A stretch of 64,000 nucleotides of DNA from Deinococcus aquiradiocola (GCF_014646915.1 NZ_BMOE01000006.1:185434-249433); one strand, 5' to 3'. Counted from the stretch's first letter, positions 55,528 through 64,000 are shown. Made by a program: numbers and translations. Notes: generated by a model not told the origin, from the sequence alone.

Positions 55528-56541
55528 TCAGCGCTCCCGGCGGGAACGCACGAGCAGCACCACCAGCAGGCCCGCGAGTGCCCCGAGGACCGTCTCGGTG
55601 GCCCGCGCGACCAGCAGCCCGTTCACCGGGACCGGATGTGCGAGCTGCGACATCAGCAGCGCGAGCGGCGTCACGAACAGCAGCGCGACGCTGTAGTTGC
55701 GCGCGATGAACAGCTCCGCCAGGAACTGCAGCGCCACGATCACGAGCGCCGTCCCCCAGGGCTGCAGCGGCAACCGCAGCAGCAGGAACGTCAGCAGCAG
55801 TCCCAGCAGCGTCCCGACGACGCGGTGCACGGCACGCAGCACCCGGCCCTGATGGTCCTGCGCGGAGATGGGCGCCACGGCCGCCACCATCGCCCACGCG
55901 GTGTGGGGCGTGCCGGGAAGCAGGAGGGTTCCCAGCACGCCCCCAAGGCCCGCTGCGAGCGCGTGTCGCCCGCCGTGCCACGACAGGTCCTCCTCCGTCA
56001 GCGGACTGGGCGGCGGGGTGAACAGCTCTCCCTGCCGGACCCGTTGCGAGTACAGCGCGCCGAGCACGCCCAGCAGCACGCTGAAGCCCGCCGACGCGCA
56101 GGCCACGCCCAGCGCCAGCGGCAGTGGCGCGGCGTTCGGGAGGGTGGCGACGCCCGTCACGGTGAACACGTAGAAGAGCGACCCGGCCGGGCGCAGGCCC
56201 AGCGCGGCCGCCAGTACCGCCCCCACGCCCGACACCAGCGCCGCGGCGAGCGTCACGCCGAACGGTCCCGTCCCGGCCCGCGCGAGCGACACGCCGAGCG
56301 CCACACACGCCAGCAGCAGCACGGCGCTCGTCACCTGATGCCGTACGCGGGACGTGAGCGGCTCGTGCCGCGCATAGATGCCGGTGAACGCCGCGAAGGA
56401 CGCGTAGATGCTGAGGTCGAGCCGTCCTGTCGCGAGCAGCAGCAGCAGCGGTACGGCCACGCCCAGCGCGATCCGCAGGGCCGGAAGGTGATCCTGCCGG
56501 GGCGGACTGAGCCGAAGAAATTCCTGTATCACGCGTACCAT
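55528..56541 (-). CDS. FUSC-family-like membrane protein
   Basis: A 337-residue protein with about 10 hydrophobic segments in two sets of five, the layout of the FUSC/YccS half-proteins. YASFAAFTGIYARHEPLTSR in the first set and RVVGTLLGLLLTFLLLR plus FLAELFIARNYSVALLFVTPL in the second are typical. Such proteins are linked to export of aromatic acids or to envelope stress, but the substrate here is unknown. A TACCCT box lies eight bases before the ATG. Convergent with the small ORF. Confidence 0.82.
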   Translation of the reverse strand: MVRVIQEFLRLSPPRQDHLPALRIALGVAVPLLLLLATGRLDLSIYASFAAFTGIYARHEPLTSRVRHQVTSAVLLLACVALGVSLARAGTGPFGVTLAAALVSGVGAVLAAALGLRPAGSLFYVFTVTGVATLPNAAPLPLALGVACASAGFSVLLGVLGALYSQRVRQGELFTPPPSPLTEEDLSWHGGRHALAAGLGGVLGTLLLPGTPHTAWAMVAAVAPISAQDHQGRVLRAVHRVVGTLLGLLLTFLLLRLPLQPWGTALVIVALQFLAELFIARNYSVALLFVTPLALLMSQLAHPVPVNGLLVARATETVLGALAGLLVVLLVRSRRER

Positions 56542-56649
56542 CGGCGTGCAGGGTACGCCGTTTCACGGGCCGCGTCGCGGACGCGGTCACGTTCGGGCGC
56601 AAGACGCGGCTGGACCGAAGCCATTCTGAAAGGCTCCCTGTGCTCCGCG

Positions 56650-57371
56650 TCAGTCGCCCGCCGCCACCGGCATGGGTGCGGCCCGGCGTGCCCGGACGGC
56701 CAGCGCGCCGACCAGCAGCACGATCACCGTGAGGAGCGCGAGCGTCACCGGTCCTGTCCCCAGACCCAGTCCGCGGTCCTGCGGCGGTACGGCGAACCAG
56801 TCCGCGAACGACGCGCCCAGCGGCCGCGTCAGCACGTACGCCCACCAGAACGTCAGCACCTCGCTCACCCCGAAGCGGGCCCGCAGCACGCCCGGCACCG
56901 CGATCATCGCGGCGAAAACCAGTCCTGCCGCGAACCACCCGAGCCCCGGCGTGCGGGCCGCCATGTCGCCGGCCGCCGTGCCGAGCGCGAACGTCGAGAG
57001 CACCGCCGCCCAGTAAAGGCCTCACGGCGCGCCGTGAACACGCTGTGAATCGAGAGCGTCCCCTCCACGCGCCGCCACGCCGCGAAGATCACGCCGAGCG
57101 CCACCAGGAACGCCGCCGTCGACGCGAGGTACGGCACGCCCAGCCCGACGTGCACCACGTCTGCCGTCACCGTCCCGAACACGCTCACCATCACCACCGC
57201 CGACCAGTACACAGCCGGACGGTAGCGGCCGCTCCGGAACTGCGCCGCGAGTGCCAGCACCAGCAGCACGCCCGACACGCCCACCGCCGGCACCGGCCCC
57301 AGGCGGTGCGCCAGGAAATCCGATGCGGTTTCACCCATGCCCGTCGTGAGCACCTTGACGAGCCAGAACAT
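56650..57371 (-). pseudogene. COG4705-like membrane protein, frameshifted
   Basis: Two frames make one protein of about 240 residues with about eight helices. From the ATG at 57,371 (CCGGAGGTAAG upstream), the first frame gives FWLVKVLTTGMGETASDFL, then VEGTLSIHSVFTARREAF. At about 57,015 it derails in an AAA run. The other frame carries on with LSTFALGTAAGDMAARTPGL and FWWAYVLTRPLGASFADW, ending at 56,650. These patterns are the repeated halves of COG4705 membrane-anchored proteins, of unknown function. One A added in the run (one T on the coding strand) restores YWAAVLSTFALG. It may be a live gene with a sequencing error. Confidence 0.72.
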
Positions 57372-57556
57372 CGCGCTTACCTCCGGCACGCGGCTCAGGA
57401 CGGCAGGGCCGCATGCCACGCCGGGCACGGGCACGGAACTCAGGAAAGGGCGCATACGGGCTGCAGCGTGCCCGGCTGACGTAAAGCCACGGTATACGCC
57501 GAAAAAAAGCGGGGCGTGCCAGACGAACTGGCCGCGCCCCGCCTCCTTCGTGGACG

Positions 57557-57991
57557 TTACTTCTTGCTGCTCTTGCGGGGGGCCTTCCCGGCGCGGCTCT
57601 TGCCGAGCGCCTGGCCCTTGTTGAAGCTCGCGTCCATCTTCTTGCGGGTCTCTTCCGCCAGCGACTTGAAGTCCACCAGACCTGACTCGACCGCCGCGAC
57701 CGACACCTTGATCCGGCCACCGTTGCGGGCGGGCGTCAGTTCGCGGTTGATGTTCTCGAACCACTCCTCGAAGGCAGGCGTCACGTCGATGATCATGTCG
57801 CGCACCTTGCGGGTGTACGTCTCGTCCGTGCCGCGCTTCGCGAAGCGTTTGGGAAGGTCGAAGCGCACCTGCAGGTCCGCCGCGTCGATGTCGCCCTCAC
57901 GGACGGCATTCCGCAACTGCTTCACGAACGCGTCACTGCGTTGAGGGTTATGGAGTTTCTTGATCTGATCGCTGAGCGTGATGTACGGCAT
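57557..57991 (-). CDS. Small conserved hypothetical protein with basic tail
   Basis: A 144-residue soluble protein. It opens MPYITLSDQIKKLHNPQ, has a central charged region (QVRFDLPKRFAKRGTDETYT) and a C-terminal Lys/Arg-rich tail (GKSRAGKAPRKSSKK), which suggests nucleic-acid contact. No family recognised. Promoter TTGTCT, 17-base spacer, TTCAAT lies six bases before the ATG, so a leaderless start is likely, which supports 57,991 over longer frames. It precedes the mobile region. Confidence 0.7.
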   Translation of the reverse strand: MPYITLSDQIKKLHNPQRSDAFVKQLRNAVREGDIDAADLQVRFDLPKRFAKRGTDETYTRKVRDMIIDVTPAFEEWFENINRELTPARNGGRIKVSVAAVESGLVDFKSLAEETRKKMDASFNKGQALGKSRAGKAPRKSSKK

Positions 57992-57997
57992 TCGCCT

Positions 57998-58026
57998 ATT
58001 GAAACACACCCGGACGTTAAAGACAA
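57998..58026 (-). promoter_or_regulatory. Promoter of the small basic protein gene
   Basis: Minus strand: TTGTCT (58021-58026), 17-base spacer, TTCAAT (57998-58003), six bases before the ATG at 57,991. Confidence 0.6.
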
Positions 58027-58688
58027 TGCCCGAACGAACACCACCAACCGACGTTGCAGAATTAGGTTTTCTCCCACTCTTCACGACAACCGAATGTCTT
58101 GACCATCGTTAACTTTCAGTTTCCACTCGCACCGTGAAGGTGAACAGGAAATCAAGAAATGTGGCGTGCCCCCTGATGGCCTGACAGATTTTATGAGAGC
58201 GGGCTCATCAGCTGACACTTCGAGTTAAATGGTGTCTGAGACGCAGAACAGCAGCGTAAAGAGCAGGATCTGGGTCTGTGACGACATCCAGGACTGCCCT
58301 CAGCCATGCTGACACACTTGCCTCCTCCCTGAACGACCGCCTCCCGCATCGCCGAACAGATGCATTGTTCCGACTCGCTGAAGTGCTCCTGGGAATTTTC
58401 CAGGCCGAGTCAGCCATGCACCAAAACATCGCGCTCCACCTCTCCCGGACCGCGTCACTCGACTCCAAGACCCGCGTCGTCGCGCGGGTCGTTCATGATC
58501 TGCAGCTCACTCCGCAGGACGTCCTGAACGTCCTGCTTCCCCTGCTTCTGGACGGGAAACTGACCATGGTGATGGACCGCACCACCTGGCATGACGGAGA
58601 GACCCCACTCAACCTCCTGGTGCTCGGCGTTGCGCTCAGTGGGGTGGTATTACCGCTGGCATGGACCGTCCTGCCCCACCAGGGCAAC

Positions 58689-58748
58689 GTCTTGGCCAGA
58701 ACAGCGCCCATGACTGGCACAGCTCCGCAGGAGAGGACGCTTGGCCGC
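58689..58748 (+). repeat. Dispersed repeat, copy 4, inside transposase
   Basis: Sixty bases (CTTGGCCAGAACAGCGCCC, ATGACTGGCAC, AGCTCCGCAGGAGAGGACGC, TTGGCCGC). It shares CAGCTCCGCAGGAGAGGACGC with copy 3. It adds exactly 20 codons without a stop. Confidence 0.6.
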
Positions 58749-58835
58749 AGCAGTTGGGCCGCACGGATCCTGCTGGTCGCTCAACTCCTCAAGGTGCTCC
58801 CAGCAAAGCGCTGGGCGGTGCTGATCGCTGACCGG

Positions 58836-58874
58836 CGGGCAAGCGTCGTCATCGGCGCTGTTCTGCCCAAGAAT
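58836..58874 (-). repeat. Dispersed repeat, copy 5 (short, inverted)
   Basis: Read on the minus strand: TTCTTGGGCAGAACAGCGCC, GATGAC, then GACGCTTGCCCG. It matches the ends of copy 4 but lacks its middle. It adds 13 codons in the transposase, next to the second catalytic Asp. Confidence 0.5.
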
Positions 58875-59480
58875 GAATTCGTGGGGAAGCGATGGTGTGC
58901 GTGGTTGCGCTGGAAGGGCATCAAGCGCTGTTTCCGGATCAAGGAGACGACCCGGATCGACGACCTCCTGGCGAAAGATCAGGTTCTGGAGTTGCAACCT
59001 GGCGAGGTTCGTTCAGTCTTCGAGAACGCGTAGGTGTATGGTACGTGGATGCGCGTGGTCGTGACCCTGTCACCCGCGGGTGACAGGGTCATCGTCGCTT
59101 CGGATTGACCCGTGCTGGACACACGTTTGACCTATCAGAAACGCTGGGGGGTGGAATGCACGTTTTCAGCGCTGAAGGCACGCGGCCTGGGACTTGAAGA
59201 CACCCACATGACCGCCCCAGACCGACTCTCCCGACTGTTTGGTCTGCTCTGCCTTGTTCTGGCCTGGATGGTGTGGGTCGGTCGCGCAGTGCAGGAGTTG
59301 GATCCGCCGACACTGGACAACCGGGGGCGGAAATCGAGAGGGACGGCGCGCGTGGGATGGACACAGCTCAGTCAGGCTGTGCGCTGGGAATTGGACGCGT
59401 TCTGGACGTACATGGACCTCTTCAAAACAGATTTTCCCTCTCCTGGAGAGGGAAAAACACAAAGCGTCAGGTGCTGAGGA

Positions 59481-60407
59481 TCAAGGCAATGTGTTGAGCC
59501 ACCCCGTATCGGCAACGCGGTATCCACCAGGTGGATAGAGCAGGTAACGCTCCGGCACCTCCCATACGAGAATACGCGGTGGGGCCTCCTTGAATTCTGT
59601 GCTGGACAGGTACTTCTGCATTGGAATCCAAATTTGTTGCCCGGCCAGAGAAACGTCCAGCACGTCACGTTTGGTGTAATAGGCGAGCATTTTGGGAAAG
59701 TTCCAAGTTTTTTCGGAATAACTAGTACCGACTAAGGCAATGCTAGGCACCGCATCCCCTAAGAGGGAATCACTGCTATTTATCGTGACATCTACAGGAT
59801 TGTCGTATTCGATTATGTCGACGATTGGGATGGTCGATTCGGGACGAATCATCTTCATCATGCTATCTTCTGTTTTCAGGGGAGGCAGGCGCCTGAGTGA
59901 AACATTGACTTTGTCTATCTCCTGAATCTGTGGGAGTTTCATCAGGACTTGCGCCGTCGCTTGGGCCGCAATTTCAGACCCCCTTGTGTTCCAATGGCTT
60001 CCAAGTTGAAAGTAAAGAAGATTTTGCGGTGACTGCCGCTGGGCTCTTCTATATGCAGCGAGGGTGTCAACGGCGAAGATATTATTCTTCTTAAAAAAAT
60101 CGAGAGCGCGTTGATAACGAGAATTTGCCGATAAACTAAGTGGAGCATCCAATTTATCGGAGTAAACTCTCGCTTTTATGGGTACAGGAGTGACGACTAA
60201 TATAATTCCTTTGCTAACAAGATAATGGCTTACGCCCTTTATAATTGATAAAGATATATCTATGTCTGAGTCCAATTCGTTATCTTTTAGCGGCTGCTCT
60301 TCATCAAGAAACAGCCAGCCGCTTCTTGTTGGTGTGGATGTCACTTGAGAAAGTGCAATACTTTCCGCAAATATGCATAGCGCAAGCAAAAATGATATTC
60401 TTCTCAT
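59481..60407 (-). CDS. AlgX/AlgJ-like SGNH protein 1 (exopolysaccharide acetylation)
   Basis: A 308-residue protein with a signal peptide (about 1-20) in markedly lower-GC DNA than the rest. GWLFLDEEQ near the N-terminus, LVGTSYSEKTWNFP (Ser in GTSYS) and ILVWEVPERYL near the end match the SGNH/DHHW domain of AlgX/AlgJ-type O-acetyltransferases. The usual Asp-x-His is altered: QLGSHWNTRG has His-Trp but no Asp, so activity is uncertain. SD AGGAAGG precedes the ATG. The stop lies three bases from the right end of the IS4 element. A paralogue sits at 62,014. Confidence 0.72.
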   Translation of the reverse strand: MRRISFLLALCIFAESIALSQVTSTPTRSGWLFLDEEQPLKDNELDSDIDISLSIIKGVSHYLVSKGIILVVTPVPIKARVYSDKLDAPLSLSANSRYQRALDFFKKNNIFAVDTLAAYRRAQRQSPQNLLYFQLGSHWNTRGSEIAAQATAQVLMKLPQIQEIDKVNVSLRRLPPLKTEDSMMKMIRPESTIPIVDIIEYDNPVDVTINSSDSLLGDAVPSIALVGTSYSEKTWNFPKMLAYYTKRDVLDVSLAGQQIWIPMQKYLSSTEFKEAPPRILVWEVPERYLLYPPGGYRVADTGWLNTLP

Positions 60408-60483
60408 TTTTTTACCTTCCTAGTGATTGAATCATAAACAGAGTGGAAAAATTTTTCAAATTACCACCTGTAGTGGTTCAGCC

Positions 60484-60650
60484 CTCAGCAGCTGACACTT
60501 CGAGTTAAATGGTGTCTGAGACGCAGAAAAGCAGCGTAAAGGGCAGGATCTGGGTCTGTGACGACATCCAGGACTGCTCTCAGCCATGCTGACACACTTG
60601 CTGCCTATCTGAAAGACCGCCTCCCGCATCGCCGAACAGATGCGTTGTTA
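60484..60650 (+). mobile_element. Truncated second IS4 left end
   Basis: About 165 bases nearly identical to the first 165 of the IS4 element, starting CCTCAGCAGCTGACACTTCG. It is cut at GTTGTTA by the IS630 element. The remainder is not found on the other side of that element. Confidence 0.85.
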
Positions 60651-61710
60651 AGTAGCTTGGCAGTGTAGAATACTCTATCCAACGCCTCGCCCCCTAACTG
60701 ACTCCGGCCGACGTCCTGGCGCTTCCGAAGCTGCTCATTGCTCGTGATGTCCTGCCATGTGAACGCAAGCGCTACCTGGCTCTCTGGCACGCGCACCAAG
60801 GCCTCTCTGCACGGGCCATCGAGCAGCTCGGCATCATGAACGTCATCAGTACCCGGCATACGATTCACCTGTATCGACATGGAGGGATGGACGCGCTCCT
60901 GGAACGCGTCCATCCCGGTTGTTCCAGCGCCATGACTGCCGAGACCGGCCAGCAGCTTCTGGCGCGTCTTCGTCAGGACGATCAGGTCTGGACCGCCAGA
61001 ACCGTCGCGAACTGGCTCGAGCAGGAACATGGTGTCGCGCTGCATCCCAGTACCGTCCGTCGTCAGCTTCTCAAGTTGGGTCTGACCTGGCAACGCACCC
61101 GCTATGTGGTGGCGGGTCGTCCCGACCCGCAGCAGCAGACCGAGTTCTTGGAGAGTGTACAGGACGTAAAAAAGGGGCGCTCGAAGGGCTGACGAAGCTC
61201 CTGTATCCGGACGAGGCCGCCATTTGGCTCACCCAGCCAAACACGTAGAGCTGGCGTCCAGTTCAGGATCCGTTACGCGTCCCCACCAGCAAACAGCGCG
61301 GAATTCGGGCGCGGCTGAATCTGTTGGGCTGTATGGACTTCGCTCCGGGCGAAGTCCTGTACCGAGAAGTAGAGACGAATACGTCCGGCGCGGACATCGT
61401 GGCCTTCCTGGAACGGCTGGCCCAGGACGCAGACCCGGCGTGCCCGACAGCGGTGGTGTGTGACCGGGCAAGCGTGCATACCTGCGCACTGGTCGCTGCG
61501 GAACGGGAGGGATGGAAAGCCAGAGGGCTGATTCTGACATTTTTGCCCGCGTACAGCCCAGAATTGAACCTGATGGAAGGCTGCTGGCGACAGCTGAAAT
61601 ACCACGACCTTCTCAAGCGATTCTATGAGGACAAACCACAGCTGCGGGCGGCGGTTGAAGGCGCGAGCTGGGGTCGGGCCGTATGAGGTGGTCTACACTG
61701 CTAAGCTACT
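60651..61710 (+). mobile_element. IS630-family element
   Basis: 1,060 bases with end repeats AGTAGCTTGGCAGTGTAGA (left) and the inverse of TCTACACTGCTAAGCTACT (right), one mismatch in 19. TA dinucleotides flank it (60,649-60,650 and 61,711-61,712), as expected for IS630. Confidence 0.88.
60698..61686 (+). pseudogene. IS630-family transposase with frameshift and stop
   Basis: N-terminal part LTPADVLALPKLL, GLSARAIEQLGIMN and TARTVANWLEQEHGV forms the HTH region. The frame breaks at an A6 run near 61,168 and resumes one base over with YPDEAAIW (first Asp). TAG at 61,246 then interrupts it. After that come VVCDRASVHT (second Asp) and YSPELNLMEGCWRQLK (Glu). All DDE residues persist, but the gene is broken twice. 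Confidence 0.82.
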
Positions 61711-61712
61711 TA

Positions 61713-62013
61713 TTGATACCGGCAGAAGTTCGAGTCGATGGAAATCGGAATGATGAGAGTGAACTCCTGATCCCGACAATCTCCAAGGGTTGGCCAGTCT
61801 CTGGTCTCTGCTAGGTGAGGCAACCTCAATCTATGCCGGTACTAATAGTTACTTACCATCGTTTACTTCAGCCGAGCTCAATAACAGTCGCCTGATCGGC
61901 AGGCTGCGCTGTCCATGTCTTTAGTCTTTCTATTTAGCATCTGGCATCCAAATAAATATTAACAGCAATTTTACGAATAAAATTTTATCACCGAAGTAAA
62001 TAAAGATTTCTAA
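61713..62013. other. Low-GC intergenic stretch
   Basis: About 300 bases of AT-rich sequence after the IS630 element, with no credible gene, terminator or promoter recognised. Composition matches the island on both sides. Confidence 0.5.
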
Positions 62014-62961
62014 TTATCTGTTATCTAGTACTTTGTTTATATTTGGAAAATCGTGATACGTCTGAATCGACTGCTTATTTATGAATCTTTCTGGAATTTC
62101 CCAAATTATTACTTTAGGGGAAGCGGGCACAAGATTTTTTTTCCGTTCGCCTAGGTAGTAATCCATAGAACCCCATATTCCTCCGCCGTCCCTTCCAAGA
62201 TTTAGAATCTCACTCCCTAATACTTGCTCAATACCAACGGCTATAGAATTGAATGGTCTAACACTGTAGCTTGTTCCTATCAGAACGATATCTGGGTTGA
62301 ATTTTGCTAAAAGTTCTGAATTTTTATTGCTGAATTTAATATTGGGAAAAACAATGCTTTCGAATTTTGGATAAACTAATTGATCTTTCGGGTATATAAA
62401 TCTCCATAAATCACTTGGAAAATCCACATTTTGAAAATCTATGGTGTAATTGTTTTTGTGAGTGATATTTACCAACTGATTAGTGGTAAGATAATGTGCA
62501 ATATTTTTCCCTAGTATTTGACCGCCTTGTGGAGACATGTGCGTATCCCTTCGCATCCAGACCAAGCTGCCTCCTTCAGCAGCCTTTTTTAATACATATT
62601 TGGCGTCCAAAAACTTTAGACCTGCCTCTTTTAAACTTTTTCCGATTATTTCGTAAGATTCGTCCGATATTTTTGATTTATTCAGCTCAAATTTACCATA
62701 TATCTCGTACTTAGTGGGAATAATCACATAAACTATCTTAGTTCCTGACTTTCCTAAATAATCATCGAAAAATTTAAGTTTGCTGACAAAGTCTGGTAAA
62801 TAATTCTTGTCGAATCCAGTCAATTCTTCACTCTGAAATAGCCAACCATTACTTCCAAGATTAACAACTCCTCTAATTCCATCTTGAGCGCGGGCGAAAA
62901 AAGATAATAATAGAGTCAAAACTAGAATCGACGTATTAACCTTTAACGTTAGTATTTTCAT
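62014..62961 (-). CDS. AlgX/AlgJ-like SGNH protein 2 (exopolysaccharide acetylation)
   Basis: A 315-residue protein with a signal peptide (about 1-25), in AT-rich DNA with codon use unlike the main window. The SGNH/DHHW signatures are complete: RRDTHMSPQGGQILG holds Asp and His, and LIGTSYSVRPF holds the Ser. IIWEIPERFI near the end is typical of AlgX/AlgJ/PatB relatives. GWLFQSEELTGFDKNYL opens the domain. Likely secreted and acting on polymer O-acetylation; a membrane acetyl donor (MBOAT) is not in the window. CTGGAGAATTT precedes the ATG. It is a divergent paralogue of the 59,481 gene. Confidence 0.78.
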   Translation of the reverse strand: MKILTLKVNTSILVLTLLLSFFARAQDGIRGVVNLGSNGWLFQSEELTGFDKNYLPDFVSKLKFFDDYLGKSGTKIVYVIIPTKYEIYGKFELNKSKISDESYEIIGKSLKEAGLKFLDAKYVLKKAAEGGSLVWMRRDTHMSPQGGQILGKNIAHYLTTNQLVNITHKNNYTIDFQNVDFPSDLWRFIYPKDQLVYPKFESIVFPNIKFSNKNSELLAKFNPDIVLIGTSYSVRPFNSIAVGIEQVLGSEILNLGRDGGGIWGSMDYYLGERKKNLVPASPKVIIWEIPERFINKQSIQTYHDFPNINKVLDNR

Positions 62962-63493
62962 AAATTCTCCAGGAGATTTTACTCTGCTGAGCTTGTCAGA
63001 GTACTTAAGATGATGTCATTCAATTTTACATTCGTTGTACTTATCAAATATTGCGATATCTGTGTGTTACCGCTTAAGAAATTTTAGCCTTTTTGTTGTG
63101 GCCAGATTATTATCTGGGATAAAAATATGGAAATAAAGTATAGCAGAGATACAGAAAGTAGAAAAATCCTTGAGAAGACAATCCTATACTACTTTGGTTC
63201 TGTCCTAGGATCAGTTTTAACTAGGAAGACATCGGTAAATAATCGAATAAGATTTTCGAGCGGGTGCAGACCGGCGTTTCCGTCAGCGCAGAACCCCCAA
63301 CACCACTCGTTACCTTCTCTTATACACACTAAGCTCGGCGAGAACGTGCAGAGCGTGCAGACTTACAGTCTGTCATACTTGCCTCCTTCCTTCTCTCATC
63401 CCTCTGCCGAACTTGGAGACCTCTGTTTGCCATTCCTTCATATCTACGTCTGTGATTAGGGTCTGGCTGACGGAACTCATCTGCAGCGCGTAG
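62962..63493. other. Island edge without a recognised gene
   Basis: About 530 bases. AT-rich up to about 63,250, then of mixed composition, with a run that looks like the start of the terminal IS (GGGTCTGGCTGACGGAACTC near 63,459). No credible gene was seen; a frame from 63,127 to 63,459 is not supported by composition or signals. Confidence 0.4.
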
Positions 63494-64000
63494 GTCCGGG
63501 AGATACATCAGACGGACCTGACGCCGCAGCAGTGGGTTGCGCTGCAACCCCTGCTGCCGAGAAACCCAAAGCGCGGCCAAGCGTACGCTTCGCACCGCAA
63601 GGTCCTGAACGGCATCTTGTGGCACATCAAAACAGGTGCACCCTGGCGAGACGTTCCCCGCCGATACGGCCCCTGGCAGACGTGCTCCGACCGATTCGTT
63701 TGCTGGTCAAGAGATGGGACCTGGTTGCGTCTGCTGCAGACCCTCCAGGCGACGGCTGATCAGCAAGGCGAGATCGACTGGGACAAAGCCTCAGTGGACA
63801 GCACCCACATCCGAGCCCAGCGGAGTGCGAACGGAGCTCGAAAGACGCTTCCCGCCGGAGAAAAAAGGGGGCCTGTGTCAACGAATGACTCGGGATTGCG
63901 TATGCTCACCCATTCGGGCCACCCGCGCTCAGTCGACGTGGCCACCTGTGCTGAGCTGATCGGGCCACCGGCGCTCGGGTTATCGGGCCACCTCTCTGCC
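63494..64000 (+). pseudogene. IS5-family-like transposase fragment, open at window end
   Basis: In one frame from just after a TAG at 63,491: [35 protein letters not shown] (N-terminal region of IS5-type enzymes), [11 protein letters not shown], and [16 protein letters not shown], which carries the first catalytic Asp. No normal start codon precedes it. Beyond about 63,880 the resemblance fades and a repeated CGGGCCACC motif (63,915, 63,961 and 63,984) appears, suggesting another element has entered here. The frame stays open to the last base. Confidence 0.6.

Larger units (their letters stand above)
58278..59477 (+). pseudogene. IS4-family DDE transposase with two nonsense codons
   Basis: One frame throughout, interrupted by TAG (59,031-59,033) and TGA (near 59,106). 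Catalytic features remain: Asp in [10 protein letters not shown], Asp in VLIADR, and the Y-R-E-K helix in YQKRWGVECTFSALK. Before that it reads [16 protein letters not shown], typical of this group. Two insertions keep frame: 20 codons after HQGN (58,689-58,748) and 13 codons after ADR (58,836-58,874). They belong to the dispersed repeat family and are in opposite orientation. Dead as a transposase unless suppressed. Confidence 0.82.
58204..59478 (+). mobile_element. IS4-family element, decayed
   Basis: About 1.27 kb. The left end (TCAGCTGACACTTCGAGTT) and the inverse of the right end (CAGCACCTGACGCTTTGTGTT) are similar inverted repeats. A second, nearly identical left end lies at about 60,484. 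No clear target duplication is seen. The transposase is broken by two in-frame stops and holds two repeat insertions. Confidence 0.8.

Noticed and set aside
63127..63459. A 110-residue frame in the island edge
   Set aside because: No SD, no recognisable pattern, and composition changes inside it.
1..64000. tRNA or rRNA genes
   Set aside because: No cloverleaf or rRNA stretch was recognised on either strand by eye; a covariance search would settle it.

Overview
The window is high-GC DNA (except the last ~4.5 kb) with the look of a Deinococcus. Many genes have a TANNNT-type -10 box 6-7 bases before the start codon, as expected for leaderless mRNAs, a pattern reported as common in that genus. 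Gene content fits too (RepA-type initiator, secreted lipoproteins, metal efflux, many GGDEF/EAL/HD-GYP proteins). The window contains the origin and partition locus of a replicon run by repA and parAB, so it is most likely a megaplasmid or secondary chromosome. The genus call is inference; no rRNA or tRNA gene was seen.

Layout. 1-13.5 kb: a truncated EAL protein, two PAP2 phosphatases, a VIT1/CCC1-like protein, an aldo/keto reductase, two paralogous lipoproteins with TTG starts, a GH18-like/NodB/GT2 polysaccharide machine broken by one frameshift, and a YnfA protein. 13.9-17.3 kb: a PAS/GAF/GGDEF/EAL protein and a 36-residue membrane miniprotein with its own promoter and hairpin. 17.5-23.4 kb: a six-gene ferric-siderophore operon with two binding proteins and an Apd1/sucraseferredoxin-like protein. 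23.6-28.0 kb: a Zn/Cd efflux operon (P-type ATPase, frameshifted ZIP-like gene, CDF, CadC-like repressor) whose promoter carries a matching palindrome. 28.2-39.1 kb: a divergent nitrogen block, with nitrate reductase, NarK-type transporter, cyanase and NrtABD-type ABC transporter on one strand and nirB, nirD, hemD on the other.

39.2-51 kb is the replicon core: a two-gene unit of unknown function, a cluster of 18-bp palindromes (likely ParB sites), parB-parA, a GGDEF-STAND NTPase-TPR protein, a secreted subtilase, a phased 16-copy iteron array, an AT-rich segment inside a 20-bp inverted repeat, and repA. 51-58 kb: a thioesterase, a GAF/PAS/GGDEF/HD-GYP protein, a FUSC-like membrane protein, a frameshifted COG4705-like gene and a small conserved protein.

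58.2-64 kb is accessory. A decayed IS4-type element carries two in-frame insertions of a dispersed repeat. A low-GC island follows with two AlgX/AlgJ-like (SGNH/DHHW) genes, interrupted by a second IS4 end and a decayed IS630 element, and the window ends in IS5-like transposase sequence.

Themes: c-di-GMP signalling (four proteins), exopolysaccharide synthesis and modification, iron and zinc handling, and inorganic nitrogen assimilation. Three otherwise sound genes each carry one single-base frameshift, so either local decay or assembly error must be considered.
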